Source: Parasutterella excrementihominis YIT 11859 (lineage in GTDB: Bacteria; Pseudomonadota; Gammaproteobacteria; Burkholderiales; Burkholderiaceae_F). Taken from it: 64,000 bases of DNA. Shown here one piece after another: positions 8,232 through 16,644 of the stretch (the first letter of the stretch is position 1; every line of letters begins with the position of its first letter). The DNA is taken from NCBI RefSeq assembly GCF_000205025.1, contig NZ_GL883756.1:44445-108444 (forward strand), written 5' to 3'. The notes beneath the pieces were generated by a model. That model made no database searches. It worked only from the letters and a program-made list of their open reading frames with translations, and was not told the origin of the DNA. The position numbers were made by a program, and so were the translations under genes.

Positions 8232-9524
8232 ATGGATCAGAATGAAGTACTTTTTGACAGAGCCCAGAAGTCCATTCCCGGCGGCGTTAACTCCCCGGTT
8301 CGTGCCTTCCGTTCTGTCGGCGGCGCTCCCCGCTTTATAAAAAAAGCATTAGGGCCGCATATGTACGACGTCGAAGGCAAGCAGTACATCGACTACATCG
8401 GGTCTTGGGGTCCTATGATTCTCGGTCACAACAATCCCCACGTCATTGAGGCTGTTAAAGAAGCTGTCGACAACGGCTTGAGTTTCGGTGCTCCGACCGT
8501 CGGTGAAATTGACATTGCCGAAGAAATTAAGCGTCTCATTCCTTCCGTTGAAGAAGTCCGTCTCGTCTCCTCCGGCACCGAAGCCGGCATGAGCGCTATC
8601 CGTTTGGCCCGCGGCTATACCGGCCGCAATAAGATTGTGAAGTTCGAAGGCTGCTATCACGGCCACAGCGACTCCCTGTTGGTTAAAGGCGGCTCCGGCT
8701 TGCTGACGTTCGGTACCCCGAGCTCTGCCGGTGTTCCCACTGCTGTCACCAACGACACAATCGTTTTGGAATACAACAATCCCAAACAGCTCAAAGAACT
8801 CTTTGACAAAGAAGGCGACGAAATCGCCTGCGTGATCGTTGAAGCAGTTGCCGGGAATATGAACATGGTTCCCGCCACTCAGGAATTCCTCGAAACTATG
8901 AGAGAAGAAACCGCTAAACACGGTACCGTCCTCATCGTCGACGAAGTCATGACCGGATTCCGTGTTGCTCTCGGCGGCGCCCAGTCTCTGTATCACATCG
9001 ATCCGGACATTACGATGTTCGGTAAAGTGATCGGCGGCGGCATGCCGGTTGCAGCTTTCGGCGGCAAACGCGACATCATGAACAGCGTTGCTCCTTTGGG
9101 CCCCGTCTATCAGGCAGGTACCCTCTCCGGCAACCCGGTCGCCGTTACCTGCGGCCTGGCTACGCTTCATGAAATTCAGCAGCCTGGTTTCTACAAGCGC
9201 CTTTCCGAACAGACCGCTAAACTCGTCAAGGGCTTAGGCGCAATGGCTAAGAAACACGGTGTCGCCTTCTCAGCTCAAAGCATCGGCGGCATGTTCGGTA
9301 TCTACTTCCGCGGCAAGTGCCCGACTTCTTTCAAGGAAGTCATGGAATGCGACGCCGATCGCTTCAAGACTTTCTTCCATGCCATGCTGGATAACGGTGT
9401 TTATTTGGCACCGAGCATCTACGAAGCCGGTTTCGTCTCTATTACTCACGACGATTCCGTCATCGCTCGTACGCTCGAAGCTGCTGACGAGGCCTTTGCC
9501 AAAGTCAAACGCGTACATGGTTAA
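8232..9524 (+). CDS. hemL: Glutamate-1-semialdehyde 2,1-aminomutase (HemL)
   Basis: 430 aa. This PLP enzyme converts glutamate-1-semialdehyde to 5-aminolevulinate, the C5 route to haem. The ATG at 8232 is preceded by AGGAG at 8218-8222; an upstream in-frame TTG is less likely. Family features: [12 protein letters not shown] near the N-terminus, [15 protein letters not shown], and the PLP lysine in [11 protein letters not shown] (about residue 264). A dsbD-like gene starts 26 nt downstream, so co-transcription is likely. Confidence 0.97.
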   Translation: MDQNEVLFDRAQKSIPGGVNSPVRAFRSVGGAPRFIKKALGPHMYDVEGKQYIDYIGSWGPMILGHNNPHVIEAVKEAVDNGLSFGAPTVGEIDIAEEIKRLIPSVEEVRLVSSGTEAGMSAIRLARGYTGRNKIVKFEGCYHGHSDSLLVKGGSGLLTFGTPSSAGVPTAVTNDTIVLEYNNPKQLKELFDKEGDEIACVIVEAVAGNMNMVPATQEFLETMREETAKHGTVLIVDEVMTGFRVALGGAQSLYHIDPDITMFGKVIGGGMPVAAFGGKRDIMNSVAPLGPVYQAGTLSGNPVAVTCGLATLHEIQQPGFYKRLSEQTAKLVKGLGAMAKKHGVAFSAQSIGGMFGIYFRGKCPTSFKEVMECDADRFKTFFHAMLDNGVYLAPSIYEAGFVSITHDDSVIARTLEAADEAFAKVKRVHG

Positions 9525-9550
9525 TTTGTTTGTTTAGACACTTTGTTGTT

Positions 9551-11629
9551 ATGAGATTTGCTTGGCTTTTGCGCTTCCTTTTGCTTTTCTTTGCCGTCTT
9601 TGCTTTAAACGCACAGGCTCTTCCCTGGAAGAAAACCGAAGCGGTCAAAGCCGAGCTTATCTCTCAAACGACTTCGGTCCAACCGGGAAGCTCCATCCGT
9701 TTAGGCGTGCTGCTGACCCAAGAGCCGGGCTGGCACACATATTGGAAAACGCCCGGTGACACCGGACTTCCGACCACCATCGACTGGTCTCTGCCCGAAG
9801 GCTGGAAGGCGGGATCCATTCAATGGCCTACGCCGAAACTTTATGTCGTCGGCGATCTCACCAATTTCGGATACGAAGACTCGATTCTTCTTCCTGTCTC
9901 AATTTCCGTTCCGGCATCTGCCAAGGAAGGGGGGTACGTCGCTAAAGCGAACATCTCCTGGCTGATGTGCGCGGAACAATGCATTCCGGGAAGTGCTTCG
10001 TTTGACGTTCCCGTTAAAGTCTCGAACGCCGAGCCGGCCGCTTCTCCGAACGCCGGGCTCTTCCAAACCAATGACGGTTTAACGCCTACTCCCTTAAAAA
10101 CGGTTTCCGCTCAGATTGATCCGTCCAATCGCGCCCTTTCCGTCACTTTCAAAACCTCTGAACCTTTCAATCATTTTTATGTATTCACCGAAGGGGAAGG
10201 AGCTGTTGATTACAAAGCGCCTCAGTCGGTTTCTAAAAACGGGGACGAAGTCACCGTCCGACTTCAGGGCACGGAAGAACTGAAAGCAGGTGACACGTTA
10301 TCCGGCGTCTTTTCCGCTGACGGCGGACCCGCTCAAGGCGGCTGGTCCGGCAGTTTTTCTCATGTTTTAGTAAATGGAACCGTGACACCACCGTCGGCAT
10401 CCTCCGATAACACGGACGTCAACTTAACCGTCTGGCTCGCCGCCGGTATGTCTTTCCTCGGCGGTTTGATCCTGAATTTAATGCCCTGCGTCTTTCCCGT
10501 TTTGTCTCTGAAAATGCTCAGCCTTGTTGAGCACCGCGGAGACGGAAAACTCGCACTGCATGGTCTTTCCTTTACCGTCGGCGTCCTCATTTCCATGACG
10601 TTGTTAGCCGGCGCCTTGATCGCCGTAAAAGCGGCCGGAGCTTCCGTCGGCTGGGGCTTCCAGCTGCAGTCGCCTTGGTTCGTAGCCTTGCTGGCGCTTC
10701 TTTTTGTCACGATCACCTTGAACTTGGCCGGCGCCTTTGAATTTTCCGGCGTAAGAATTTCTTCTACAGGTCAGACTTCCGGTGCCTCCCTGGGCGGCAG
10801 TTTTGCAACCGGCATCTTGGCCGTCGTCGTTGCCTCCCCGTGCACGGCCCCGTTCATGGGAGCTGCCTTAGGCTACGCGCTCTCTTCCTCTGCACTGGAG
10901 TCTTTTGTTGTCTTCCTCTGCCTTGGGCTGGGCATGAGCCTTCCCTGGCTCCTGCTGGCGCTGTTCCCGTGCCTTACTGCCTGGCTGCCCCGCCCGGGAC
11001 GCTGGATGAGCATATTCAGAACGGTTATGGCCGTTCCGATGGCGCTCACTGTGCTTTGGCTCTTCTGGGTTCTTTGGCAGCAGGTGTCGATCTCAGCACT
11101 CGGAGTCTATCTCTTAGCCGCCGCACTTTTAGCTATAGCTTTAGTTTTGTACGGGCGCCTGCAGTTCGGTAAAGCAACATCAAAAGGCCTCATGGCTTTT
11201 GCCTTTATCCTCGGCGCCGGTGCATATGCAGTCGCCGCTTCTCCGCTACTTGAGCGCGCCCCTGCTGAAGTGAGCGCGGCCGATGCCTGGTCTCCTGCGG
11301 CTTTACAAGCTGCGCTCGATGAGGGACGCCCTGTCTTTGTCGACTTCACCGCCTCTTGGTGCGTCACCTGCCAGGCCAACAAGCTGGCCGTACTTGATCG
11401 AGAAAACGTGCAGAGGGCCTTTAAGGAGCACAACGTCAAGTTCCTCATCGCCGACTGGACGAATCGAAACGCCGAAATTTCTAAAACTTTGGAATCCTTC
11501 GGCAGAACCGGCGTCCCGCTTTATCTCCTTTACGCCCCGGACGGCACTGCAAAAATCCTCCCCGAGCTGCTCACACAGGACATCGTGGTCGACGCACTCA
11601 AAGCGCTTCCGAAAGGCGCGCCAAAGTAG
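9551..11629 (+). CDS. Thiol:disulfide interchange protein, DsbD/ScsB type
   Basis: About 692 aa from the ATG at 9551, which gives a good signal peptide (cleavage after AQA); a TTG at 9530 is the alternative. The periplasmic N-terminal domain has the redox pair CAEQC (about residues 140 and 144). A central block of about eight membrane segments carries one Cys in MPCVFP (about 312) and one in SPCTAP (about 430). The C-terminal thioredoxin domain has WCVTC (about 604). Electrons pass from cytoplasmic thioredoxin through the membrane domain to periplasmic proteins. The long N-terminal domain suggests the ScsB or DsbC-corrector subtype, so classical dsbD is not asserted. Confidence 0.9.
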   Translation: MRFAWLLRFLLLFFAVFALNAQALPWKKTEAVKAELISQTTSVQPGSSIRLGVLLTQEPGWHTYWKTPGDTGLPTTIDWSLPEGWKAGSIQWPTPKLYVVGDLTNFGYEDSILLPVSISVPASAKEGGYVAKANISWLMCAEQCIPGSASFDVPVKVSNAEPAASPNAGLFQTNDGLTPTPLKTVSAQIDPSNRALSVTFKTSEPFNHFYVFTEGEGAVDYKAPQSVSKNGDEVTVRLQGTEELKAGDTLSGVFSADGGPAQGGWSGSFSHVLVNGTVTPPSASSDNTDVNLTVWLAAGMSFLGGLILNLMPCVFPVLSLKMLSLVEHRGDGKLALHGLSFTVGVLISMTLLAGALIAVKAAGASVGWGFQLQSPWFVALLALLFVTITLNLAGAFEFSGVRISSTGQTSGASLGGSFATGILAVVVASPCTAPFMGAALGYALSSSALESFVVFLCLGLGMSLPWLLLALFPCLTAWLPRPGRWMSIFRTVMAVPMALTVLWLFWVLWQQVSISALGVYLLAAALLAIALVLYGRLQFGKATSKGLMAFAFILGAGAYAVAASPLLERAPAEVSAADAWSPAALQAALDEGRPVFVDFTASWCVTCQANKLAVLDRENVQRAFKEHNVKFLIADWTNRNAEISKTLESFGRTGVPLYLLYAPDGTAKILPELLTQDIVVDALKALPKGAPK

Positions 11630-11731
11630 GCATGAATCCTCACCATATTGAGTAAGAATCAAAGAGTTAAGGTCAATACTAAGGGTTTTTACGGAGTATA
11701 GTTTCTCTAACTTTTGAATTGGAGAAATAAC

Positions 11732-12397
11732 ATGATTCTTAGAAAATTAACCCTTGCTCTCAGTGCGGTCGCACTGAGCTTTTCTGTAACCACATTCGCT
11801 CAGCAAGCTGCACCTCAGCCCGAACAACAGACTCCGACCAATCCTGCCGGTGAAGTCATCGGCAAGTTAGCAACCATGGGCCATATGCAGTTCGGTGACT
11901 TCCCCGTCACACAGACCGAACTCGACAGAGCTTCTGAATTCGTTCAGGCTCGTGCCGCTCAGACCGGCAAGACTATTACTCGTGACCAGTCTCTCGTTGC
12001 TTTAGGCTACATCGCCGGCCAGCTCGGCGTTTTCATGCAGCTCCAGGGCAACGGCCAACAGCAGGCTCCCGATGATGACTTAGGCCCGACACCGCAGGCT
12101 GTTCCTGCTCCTCAGCCGGCTCCCCAGGCAGCTCCTGCCGCTCCTCAGCCCGCACCTCAGGCCAACAACCAGCTTCCTCCGGGAGCAGTTCAGGCTCAGC
12201 CGATCGAAATCATTCCTAACGGCATGATGATGGGCAACGGTCAAATGATGGGGAATGCCCCGATGATGATTTACGCTCCTGAAGTCGGCGCTACCGGCCA
12301 GGCTCCTGCTGCAGCTCCTGCACAGGCCCAAGCTCCTGCCCAGGCACCTGCCCAGGCACCTGCTCAGGCTCCAGCTCCCCAGTCTGCACAGCAGTAA
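11732..12397 (+). CDS. Secreted Ala/Pro/Gln-rich protein with Met-rich stretch, unknown function
   Basis: 221 aa from the ATG at 11732, with GGAGA at 11720-11724. A signal peptide (cleavage after TFA, about residue 23) precedes a folded-looking segment at about 30-110 (GEVIGKLATMGHMQFGDFPV..., then a helical VQARAAQTGK region). After about 115 it is low complexity: PAPQP/QAAP repeats, a Met-rich MMMGNGQMMGNAPMM patch, and a C-terminal array of QAPA units. Such tails often span the periplasm or contact the wall; Met clusters can bind copper, but nothing proves that here. No family recognised. Confidence 0.75.
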   Translation: MILRKLTLALSAVALSFSVTTFAQQAAPQPEQQTPTNPAGEVIGKLATMGHMQFGDFPVTQTELDRASEFVQARAAQTGKTITRDQSLVALGYIAGQLGVFMQLQGNGQQQAPDDDLGPTPQAVPAPQPAPQAAPAAPQPAPQANNQLPPGAVQAQPIEIIPNGMMMGNGQMMGNAPMMIYAPEVGATGQAPAAAPAQAQAPAQAPAQAPAQAPAPQSAQQ

Positions 12398-12430
12398 TTC
12401 ATATCGGGCTTCCTGAAAGCCTATAGTGAT

Positions 12431-12462
12431 AAGCCTCCGTTCGCCGCGGAGGCTTTATTTTT
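12431..12462 (+). terminator. Rho-independent terminator after the Ala/Pro/Gln-rich gene
   Basis: AAGCCTCCG pairs with CGGAGGCTT (12431-12439 with 12447-12455), followed by a T-rich tail that runs into the leader of the next small gene. Confidence 0.85.
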
Positions 12463-12475
12463 GGGAAAAGAAAAT

Positions 12476-12772
12476 ATGTCAGATATGGAAATGGATCCGC
12501 TGGCCAACCGCTCGTCTTCAGGCTTGGATTACAGCACTCTTCTGGAAAAACTCCTGCAGCAAAACGGCTACACCTCCGATAACAGCAAGCACGGCTTAAA
12601 GAGTGCGCTTAAAGACTATGAAGCAGTGTTTCACAGCGGTGCACCTAAGTGGCTCGACCTCGTCTGGCCCTCGATCGGCGTAAGCCTCCTTCATCTTGCT
12701 TTATCGTTTAAACAGCCCCTGCCGGAAAATGTCGATCTTCCGCAGGAAGCATTAAAAAACGGCCTTCGCTAA
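12476..12772 (+). CDS. Hypothetical protein, 98 aa
   Basis: ATG at 12476, 14 nt after the preceding terminator tail; the only ribosome-site candidate is the weak GGGAAAAGAAAA. The product (MSDMEMDPLANRSSSG...) is polar with one amphipathic or hydrophobic stretch WLDLVWPSIGVSLLHLALSF at about 62-81. No family recognised. The stop codon lies in the loop of a hairpin that terminates the convergent gene. Reading-frame length and codon use support it as real, but expression signals are weak. Confidence 0.6.
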   Translation: MSDMEMDPLANRSSSGLDYSTLLEKLLQQNGYTSDNSKHGLKSALKDYEAVFHSGAPKWLDLVWPSIGVSLLHLALSFKQPLPENVDLPQEALKNGLR

Positions 12773-12790
12773 GTTAGTTCGCGAAGGCCG
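12755..12790 (-). terminator. Terminator for the SGNH hydrolase operon
   Basis: CGGCCTTCGC at 12760-12769 pairs perfectly with GCGAAGGCCG at 12781-12790. Read on the minus strand, the hairpin is followed by a TTTTTT run (plus 12754-12759), so it ends the minus-strand operon. It overlaps the last codons of the convergent 98-aa gene. Confidence 0.8.
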
Positions 12791-12817
12791 CAAGAGGTAA
12801 AGAATTCTGTTTCTTAC

Positions 12818-13627
12818 TTATTTTTTCCAGCCGTAGAAATCTGTAAGGACGTCCCAAGCCAATTTCTGAAGGAACTTGGCATCTTCAGGCTTCAGCGGTT
12901 TTTCGCATTCGCCTAAGTAAGTCATGCCTTCGGGACTCTTCTGGAAAAGAAGCCCGTAAAGCATTGCTCCGTACAGATAAGAGCCTGCTGCTGTCGGATG
13001 GCTTTTATCCTTCTGATGCATCAGAAGATCCGGGCGCTGCTTCAGGCTTTCTGCAAAGGCCAAGCCGACCGGCAAAACAATCGCATCATTTTCATTGGCA
13101 GCCGTAATAATGGCGTCTGCCAGTTTCTTCGTATCTTCAGGCTTGTTTTGACGAGCCCAAGTATCAACAACAATCGGTTCGGCACCCTTTGCCTTGATGG
13201 TGGCAACGTGCTGATTCAAAAACTTCTTGAATGTCGGAATGCTCTTTTCTGCAATCGGTTCCGTCGACATACCCTGCAGAATGACAACATCAAACATCGG
13301 ATTGATCAGATTGCCCTTCTCATCTTTCTTGGCATAAGGATCCATTTCATGCGGACCCATGTACTGTTCGACATCATGATAGGAGAGACGGCCGGAGCTG
13401 ATCGTAATGATGCGGGCTTTCCAATCCTGTTTGTTTTCTCGTGTCAAGCCTCTCAAATAGCTGTGAACACCGCAGTTATAGAAGCTGTAAGAGTTGCCGA
13501 CGATCAGGCCGGTTTTCGGTGAATGATTTTTGATATCGGTCACTTTCGGAGCAACCGAAGTTTCCAAAGCAAAGGCAGAAGAACACAACAGCGCTGCTGT
13601 TAAAGCGGGGATGAGGATTTTTTTCAT
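12818..13627 (-). CDS. Exported SGNH/GDSL-type hydrolase (DUF4886-like)
   Basis: 269 aa with a signal peptide (cleavage after AFA, residue 20). The SGNH blocks are visible: IVGNSYSFYN with the nucleophile Ser46, DVVILQGMS at about 113-121, and DKSHP with Asp207 and His210. With TWARQ and PVGLAF this resembles the DUF4886 branch. Such enzymes cleave esters or acyl groups; the substrate is unknown. It lies 45 nt after a DcuC-type carrier gene in the same orientation and is probably the third gene of that operon. The ATG has GGAGAATCAA upstream. Confidence 0.82.
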   Translation of the reverse strand: MKKILIPALTAALLCSSAFALETSVAPKVTDIKNHSPKTGLIVGNSYSFYNCGVHSYLRGLTRENKQDWKARIITISSGRLSYHDVEQYMGPHEMDPYAKKDEKGNLINPMFDVVILQGMSTEPIAEKSIPTFKKFLNQHVATIKAKGAEPIVVDTWARQNKPEDTKKLADAIITAANENDAIVLPVGLAFAESLKQRPDLLMHQKDKSHPTAAGSYLYGAMLYGLLFQKSPEGMTYLGECEKPLKPEDAKFLQKLAWDVLTDFYGWKK

Positions 13628-13639
13628 TTGATTCTCCGA

Positions 13640-13658
13640 CGGGCCCGCAAGGGGCCCG
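13640..13658 (-). other. GC-rich intercistronic hairpin between dcuC-like and SGNH genes
   Basis: CGGGCCC (13640-13646) and GGGCCCG (13652-13658) form a perfect 7-bp stem with a 5-nt loop and no following T run on the minus strand. It may act as an RNA-processing or stability element that lowers or separates expression of the hydrolase gene. Confidence 0.55.
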
Positions 13659-13672
13659 TATGTTCATGAGAG

Positions 13673-15043
13673 TTAGCCTAAGAAGACAACGTTGGCGATG
13701 AGGACGGTGATCATACCGGCGATCATCGGAATCCAAGTACGGCGGACGATAGCCATCGGAGAGACACCGGCTGCACCGGCAACCGCGATGATGACACCGG
13801 CGACAGGAGACATAGCGCGGAGCATGCCGGAAGCAAACTGCATCGGAGTAACGAAGGCGGCTGCAGTACCACCGAGACCGTTGGCAACTTCAGGAGCCAG
13901 AGCTGCGAAGCTGGAGAAGGCACCGACACCGGAGCCGGTCAGGAAGGTAACGATACCGACAACACCTGTAAGAACAGCGGTCATACCGTTGAGGCCTAAG
14001 CCCATGCCCTGAGCGTGTGTAATCAGTGCGGAGATCAAACCTGTAACTTTCAGGCCGGTGGCAAAGAATTCAGCGCAGATAATCAGAGCAACGATGGAGG
14101 AGAACATACCGCCCATGGCTTTGAAGATGAAAGCACCGTCGGCAAGAACCGGCTTAAAGTCACGACGTCTGATGAGTTCAACGATGATTGTGAAGACCCA
14201 AACGAGAAGCAGAGCGCTAATGGTGTTGAGCTTGACGGCAGAGTAGACGAGCTTACTGAAGACGATCATTAAAGCGATCGGCAGGACCGGGAGAATGGCG
14301 TACCAGCCAGGAACATTGCGAAGGTCGTCTTTCTTAGTCAGAATGGCGTCCGAATAAACGTCGTCGTTCTTCTTGTCATAGTACTTCTGAACGAAGTAGT
14401 GGCAGATTGCGACAACGATCAATGTCGGAATGGCAACCGGCAGCTGGCACTGAACGAAGTAGATAATCGGTTCTAAGCCGGCTGTCTGAGCGGCAAGGTT
14501 AGCAGTACCGGAGGCCGGCCCTAACGTCATACCGGCAGATGTACCAATAACAGCGGCAGAAGCAGCGGCGGAACATCCGACAGCGCGAAGAATCGGGAAG
14601 AGAGCAACCAACAGCAGCATAGCCAAACCTGCGGCACTCGGGATCACAGTAACCAGAGCCTGACCGATGAGGTAACCCATTACCAGAACGAGATACGGAG
14701 AGGACAAAGCGTCCAGAGGTTTAACGCAGACACGAACAAGAGCGTGTGCAGCGCCGATTCTGTCCATATAGGCAGCGTAACCGCCGGCGACCATAATCAG
14801 AAGACCGATGCCGGAAGTCTGTTTAGTTGCGATAGAGCGAAGCAGTTCAAAAATATCAAACCATACGAAGCCGGAAGGTTTAACGCCTTTCGGCAGGAAG
14901 CCGTGAACACCGCAGATCACGGCAAAGCTGATCATGGCCAAGCCGGCAAACAGCAGGACCATCGAAGTAGACAATCTTTTAATGATCGCCCAGCCCGCCA
15001 GGATAGTGACGACCAGGGCAAACCAAGGCAGAAGTACTGTCAT
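13673..15043 (-). CDS. Anaerobic C4-dicarboxylate carrier, DcuC family
   Basis: 456 aa inner-membrane protein with about 12 hydrophobic segments. The arrangement (an N-terminal two-helix unit, GYAAYMDRIGAA, a repeated ASAAVIGTSAGMTLGPASG loop, a Lys-rich cytoplasmic loop at about 215-240) fits the DcuC/YfcC-like group of C4-dicarboxylate transporters. DcuC proteins exchange or export dicarboxylates such as succinate and fumarate under anaerobiosis. The start lies 2 nt after the lyase stop, so the genes are coupled; the carrier probably handles the lyase substrate or product. Confidence 0.85.
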   Translation of the reverse strand: MTVLLPWFALVVTILAGWAIIKRLSTSMVLLFAGLAMISFAVICGVHGFLPKGVKPSGFVWFDIFELLRSIATKQTSGIGLLIMVAGGYAAYMDRIGAAHALVRVCVKPLDALSSPYLVLVMGYLIGQALVTVIPSAAGLAMLLLVALFPILRAVGCSAAASAAVIGTSAGMTLGPASGTANLAAQTAGLEPIIYFVQCQLPVAIPTLIVVAICHYFVQKYYDKKNDDVYSDAILTKKDDLRNVPGWYAILPVLPIALMIVFSKLVYSAVKLNTISALLLVWVFTIIVELIRRRDFKPVLADGAFIFKAMGGMFSSIVALIICAEFFATGLKVTGLISALITHAQGMGLGLNGMTAVLTGVVGIVTFLTGSGVGAFSSFAALAPEVANGLGGTAAAFVTPMQFASGMLRAMSPVAGVIIAVAGAAGVSPMAIVRRTWIPMIAGMITVLIANVVFLG

Positions 15044-15045
15044 GA

Positions 15046-16476
15046 TTATTCTCCTAAGGTTTCAAATTCTTTATTTAATTTATCGAGGGAAGATTGGATA
15101 AAGGCTTTCTTGTCGGCCACCCATTGTTCGTTGAGATGGTTTTCGGCGGTCTGCTCTTTGAGCATGCGTTCGAGCTCGGCGGGCTGAGGTCCGCCTAAAG
15201 TCTTACGGTTGTGAACGATGGAAACCGGATTTAAGGCTTCTCGGAATTCTTCTTCACTCATCGGGAATTTCGGATCGCCTTCCGGGAATTCTTTTTCGAT
15301 GACTTCCTTGTAAATTTCCTGCATCTTGGCGTACGGGAAGTCGAGCGGAAGAATGTTGTTGGCGCGAGCATAGGAAACAATGTGGCTGGCTGCGTGGTGG
15401 CCGATACGGAACGGGACGCCGTATTCCTTCATCAGACGGTCGGCAACTTCCTGGCTGGCCGTCCAGTCGCTGTTAAGTTCTTCTAATGCACGATCTTTGT
15501 TGATCACGAGTGCTTTGAGAACTCGGTTAAACATGGTAAGAACTTTAACCGCATGAAGAGCCAAAGCACCATTGAGTGTCTGATTCTTCGGGTCAATCAT
15601 GCCGCTCTGGAGATTGTGAGCGCGGAAGAACTCGGCCTGAGCTTCGCCGATCACGGAAGAAGATTCCGTTCTGCAGTTATTCACTAAGCCGGGATTGCGT
15701 TTCTGCGGCATTGCGGAAGAAACGTAGGTGTTGTCGCCGCCTTCCTGCAGAAGAATCCAGGGACGAGCCTGAGCGTACTGAACCATCAGGTCTTCCAAGA
15801 ACACATTGATATGCAGACAAATGCCGGTGAGAATTGAAGCGAACTCGACGGGCAGATCGCTCTGACCGATCTGTGTGGCGTCGTAAGCGTTTTCTGCGAC
15901 AGCTTCAAAGCCTAAACGTTTGCACATGGCTTCGCGGTCCAGCGGCCAGCAGGTACCGTTCAGGACGGTGCTTCCCATCGGGCAGCGGTCAAGACGGACG
16001 TAGAACTGACGAAGCTTCTGCGCATCGCGGCTGAAGCCGGCTAAGAATGCAAGAAGGTAATGCGCCAAGCTGTTGGGCTGAGCAGCAACACCGTTGGTGT
16101 AGTTGGGGACAACCGTTTCACGGTTTTTGTCCGCCAGGTCGGTCATGGTTTCCAGCACGGCATTCAATGCGTCACCGACTTCGAGAACATGGTCGCGAAG
16201 AATGGCAGAACGATAAGTTGCGTGCATATCCTGGCTGGAACGGCCGGCGTGCATCAGCGTGATCACGGGATCTGCTTTTTTGAGCATTAACGGTTCAAAC
16301 GTGATGTAGGTCTTAGCTCTCTTGGTCGGATCAGCGTCTCCGTCGGCTAAAACTTCACGAAGTGCCTTGGCCGCTTCTTCGGCGATCGGCATCGGCAAAA
16401 GACCTTGACGAGAGTTGATCACGAGCGTGGCTTTATTGATTTCGCCCAACCAGAAGAACTCGTCTCTGGCTGTCAT
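15046..16476 (-). CDS. Argininosuccinate-lyase-like enzyme of the fumarase/aspartase superfamily
   Basis: 476 aa from the ATG at 16476, which has AGGAGA upstream; a longer reading to 16533 lacks this. Superfamily regions are present: MHAGRSSQDMHAT (about 91-103), NYTNGVAAQPNSLAHYLL, PMGSTVLNGT, and the signature loop SSAMPQKRNPG with the likely catalytic Ser. It is closest to argininosuccinate or EDDS lyases, which release fumarate from an N-substituted aspartate. The usual YTHLQ reads YTNGV here, so the conserved His is missing. With a DcuC carrier and an exported hydrolase downstream, it is more likely catabolic than ArgH. Confidence 0.8.
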   Translation of the reverse strand: MTARDEFFWLGEINKATLVINSRQGLLPMPIAEEAAKALREVLADGDADPTKRAKTYITFEPLMLKKADPVITLMHAGRSSQDMHATYRSAILRDHVLEVGDALNAVLETMTDLADKNRETVVPNYTNGVAAQPNSLAHYLLAFLAGFSRDAQKLRQFYVRLDRCPMGSTVLNGTCWPLDREAMCKRLGFEAVAENAYDATQIGQSDLPVEFASILTGICLHINVFLEDLMVQYAQARPWILLQEGGDNTYVSSAMPQKRNPGLVNNCRTESSSVIGEAQAEFFRAHNLQSGMIDPKNQTLNGALALHAVKVLTMFNRVLKALVINKDRALEELNSDWTASQEVADRLMKEYGVPFRIGHHAASHIVSYARANNILPLDFPYAKMQEIYKEVIEKEFPEGDPKFPMSEEEFREALNPVSIVHNRKTLGGPQPAELERMLKEQTAENHLNEQWVADKKAFIQSSLDKLNKEFETLGE

Positions 16477-16558
16477 CTGTTTTTCTCCTATGTTTTGAGG
16501 TTGTTTTTTATTATTTTGATGAGCCGGCCTCAAAACTGACAGGCGAAATCGGAAACGC

Positions 16559-16581
16559 TACTTTGCGTTTTACGCAAAGTA
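16559..16581. promoter_or_regulatory. Perfect palindrome in the lyase/LysR divergent promoter
   Basis: TACTTTGCGT (16559-16568) and ACGCAAAGTA (16572-16581) form a perfect 10-bp inverted repeat with a TTT spacer; a further half-like ACTTGCGTA follows at 16580-16588. LysR-type regulators bind such dyads next to the promoters they control, so this is the probable operator for the lyase operon and the regulator. Confidence 0.7.
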
Positions 16582-16644
16582 CTTGCGTATTTGTCGCTTT
16601 TGTTAGAAAGTATGTACAGATCCTCGATTCCCTTTTTTCGCATC

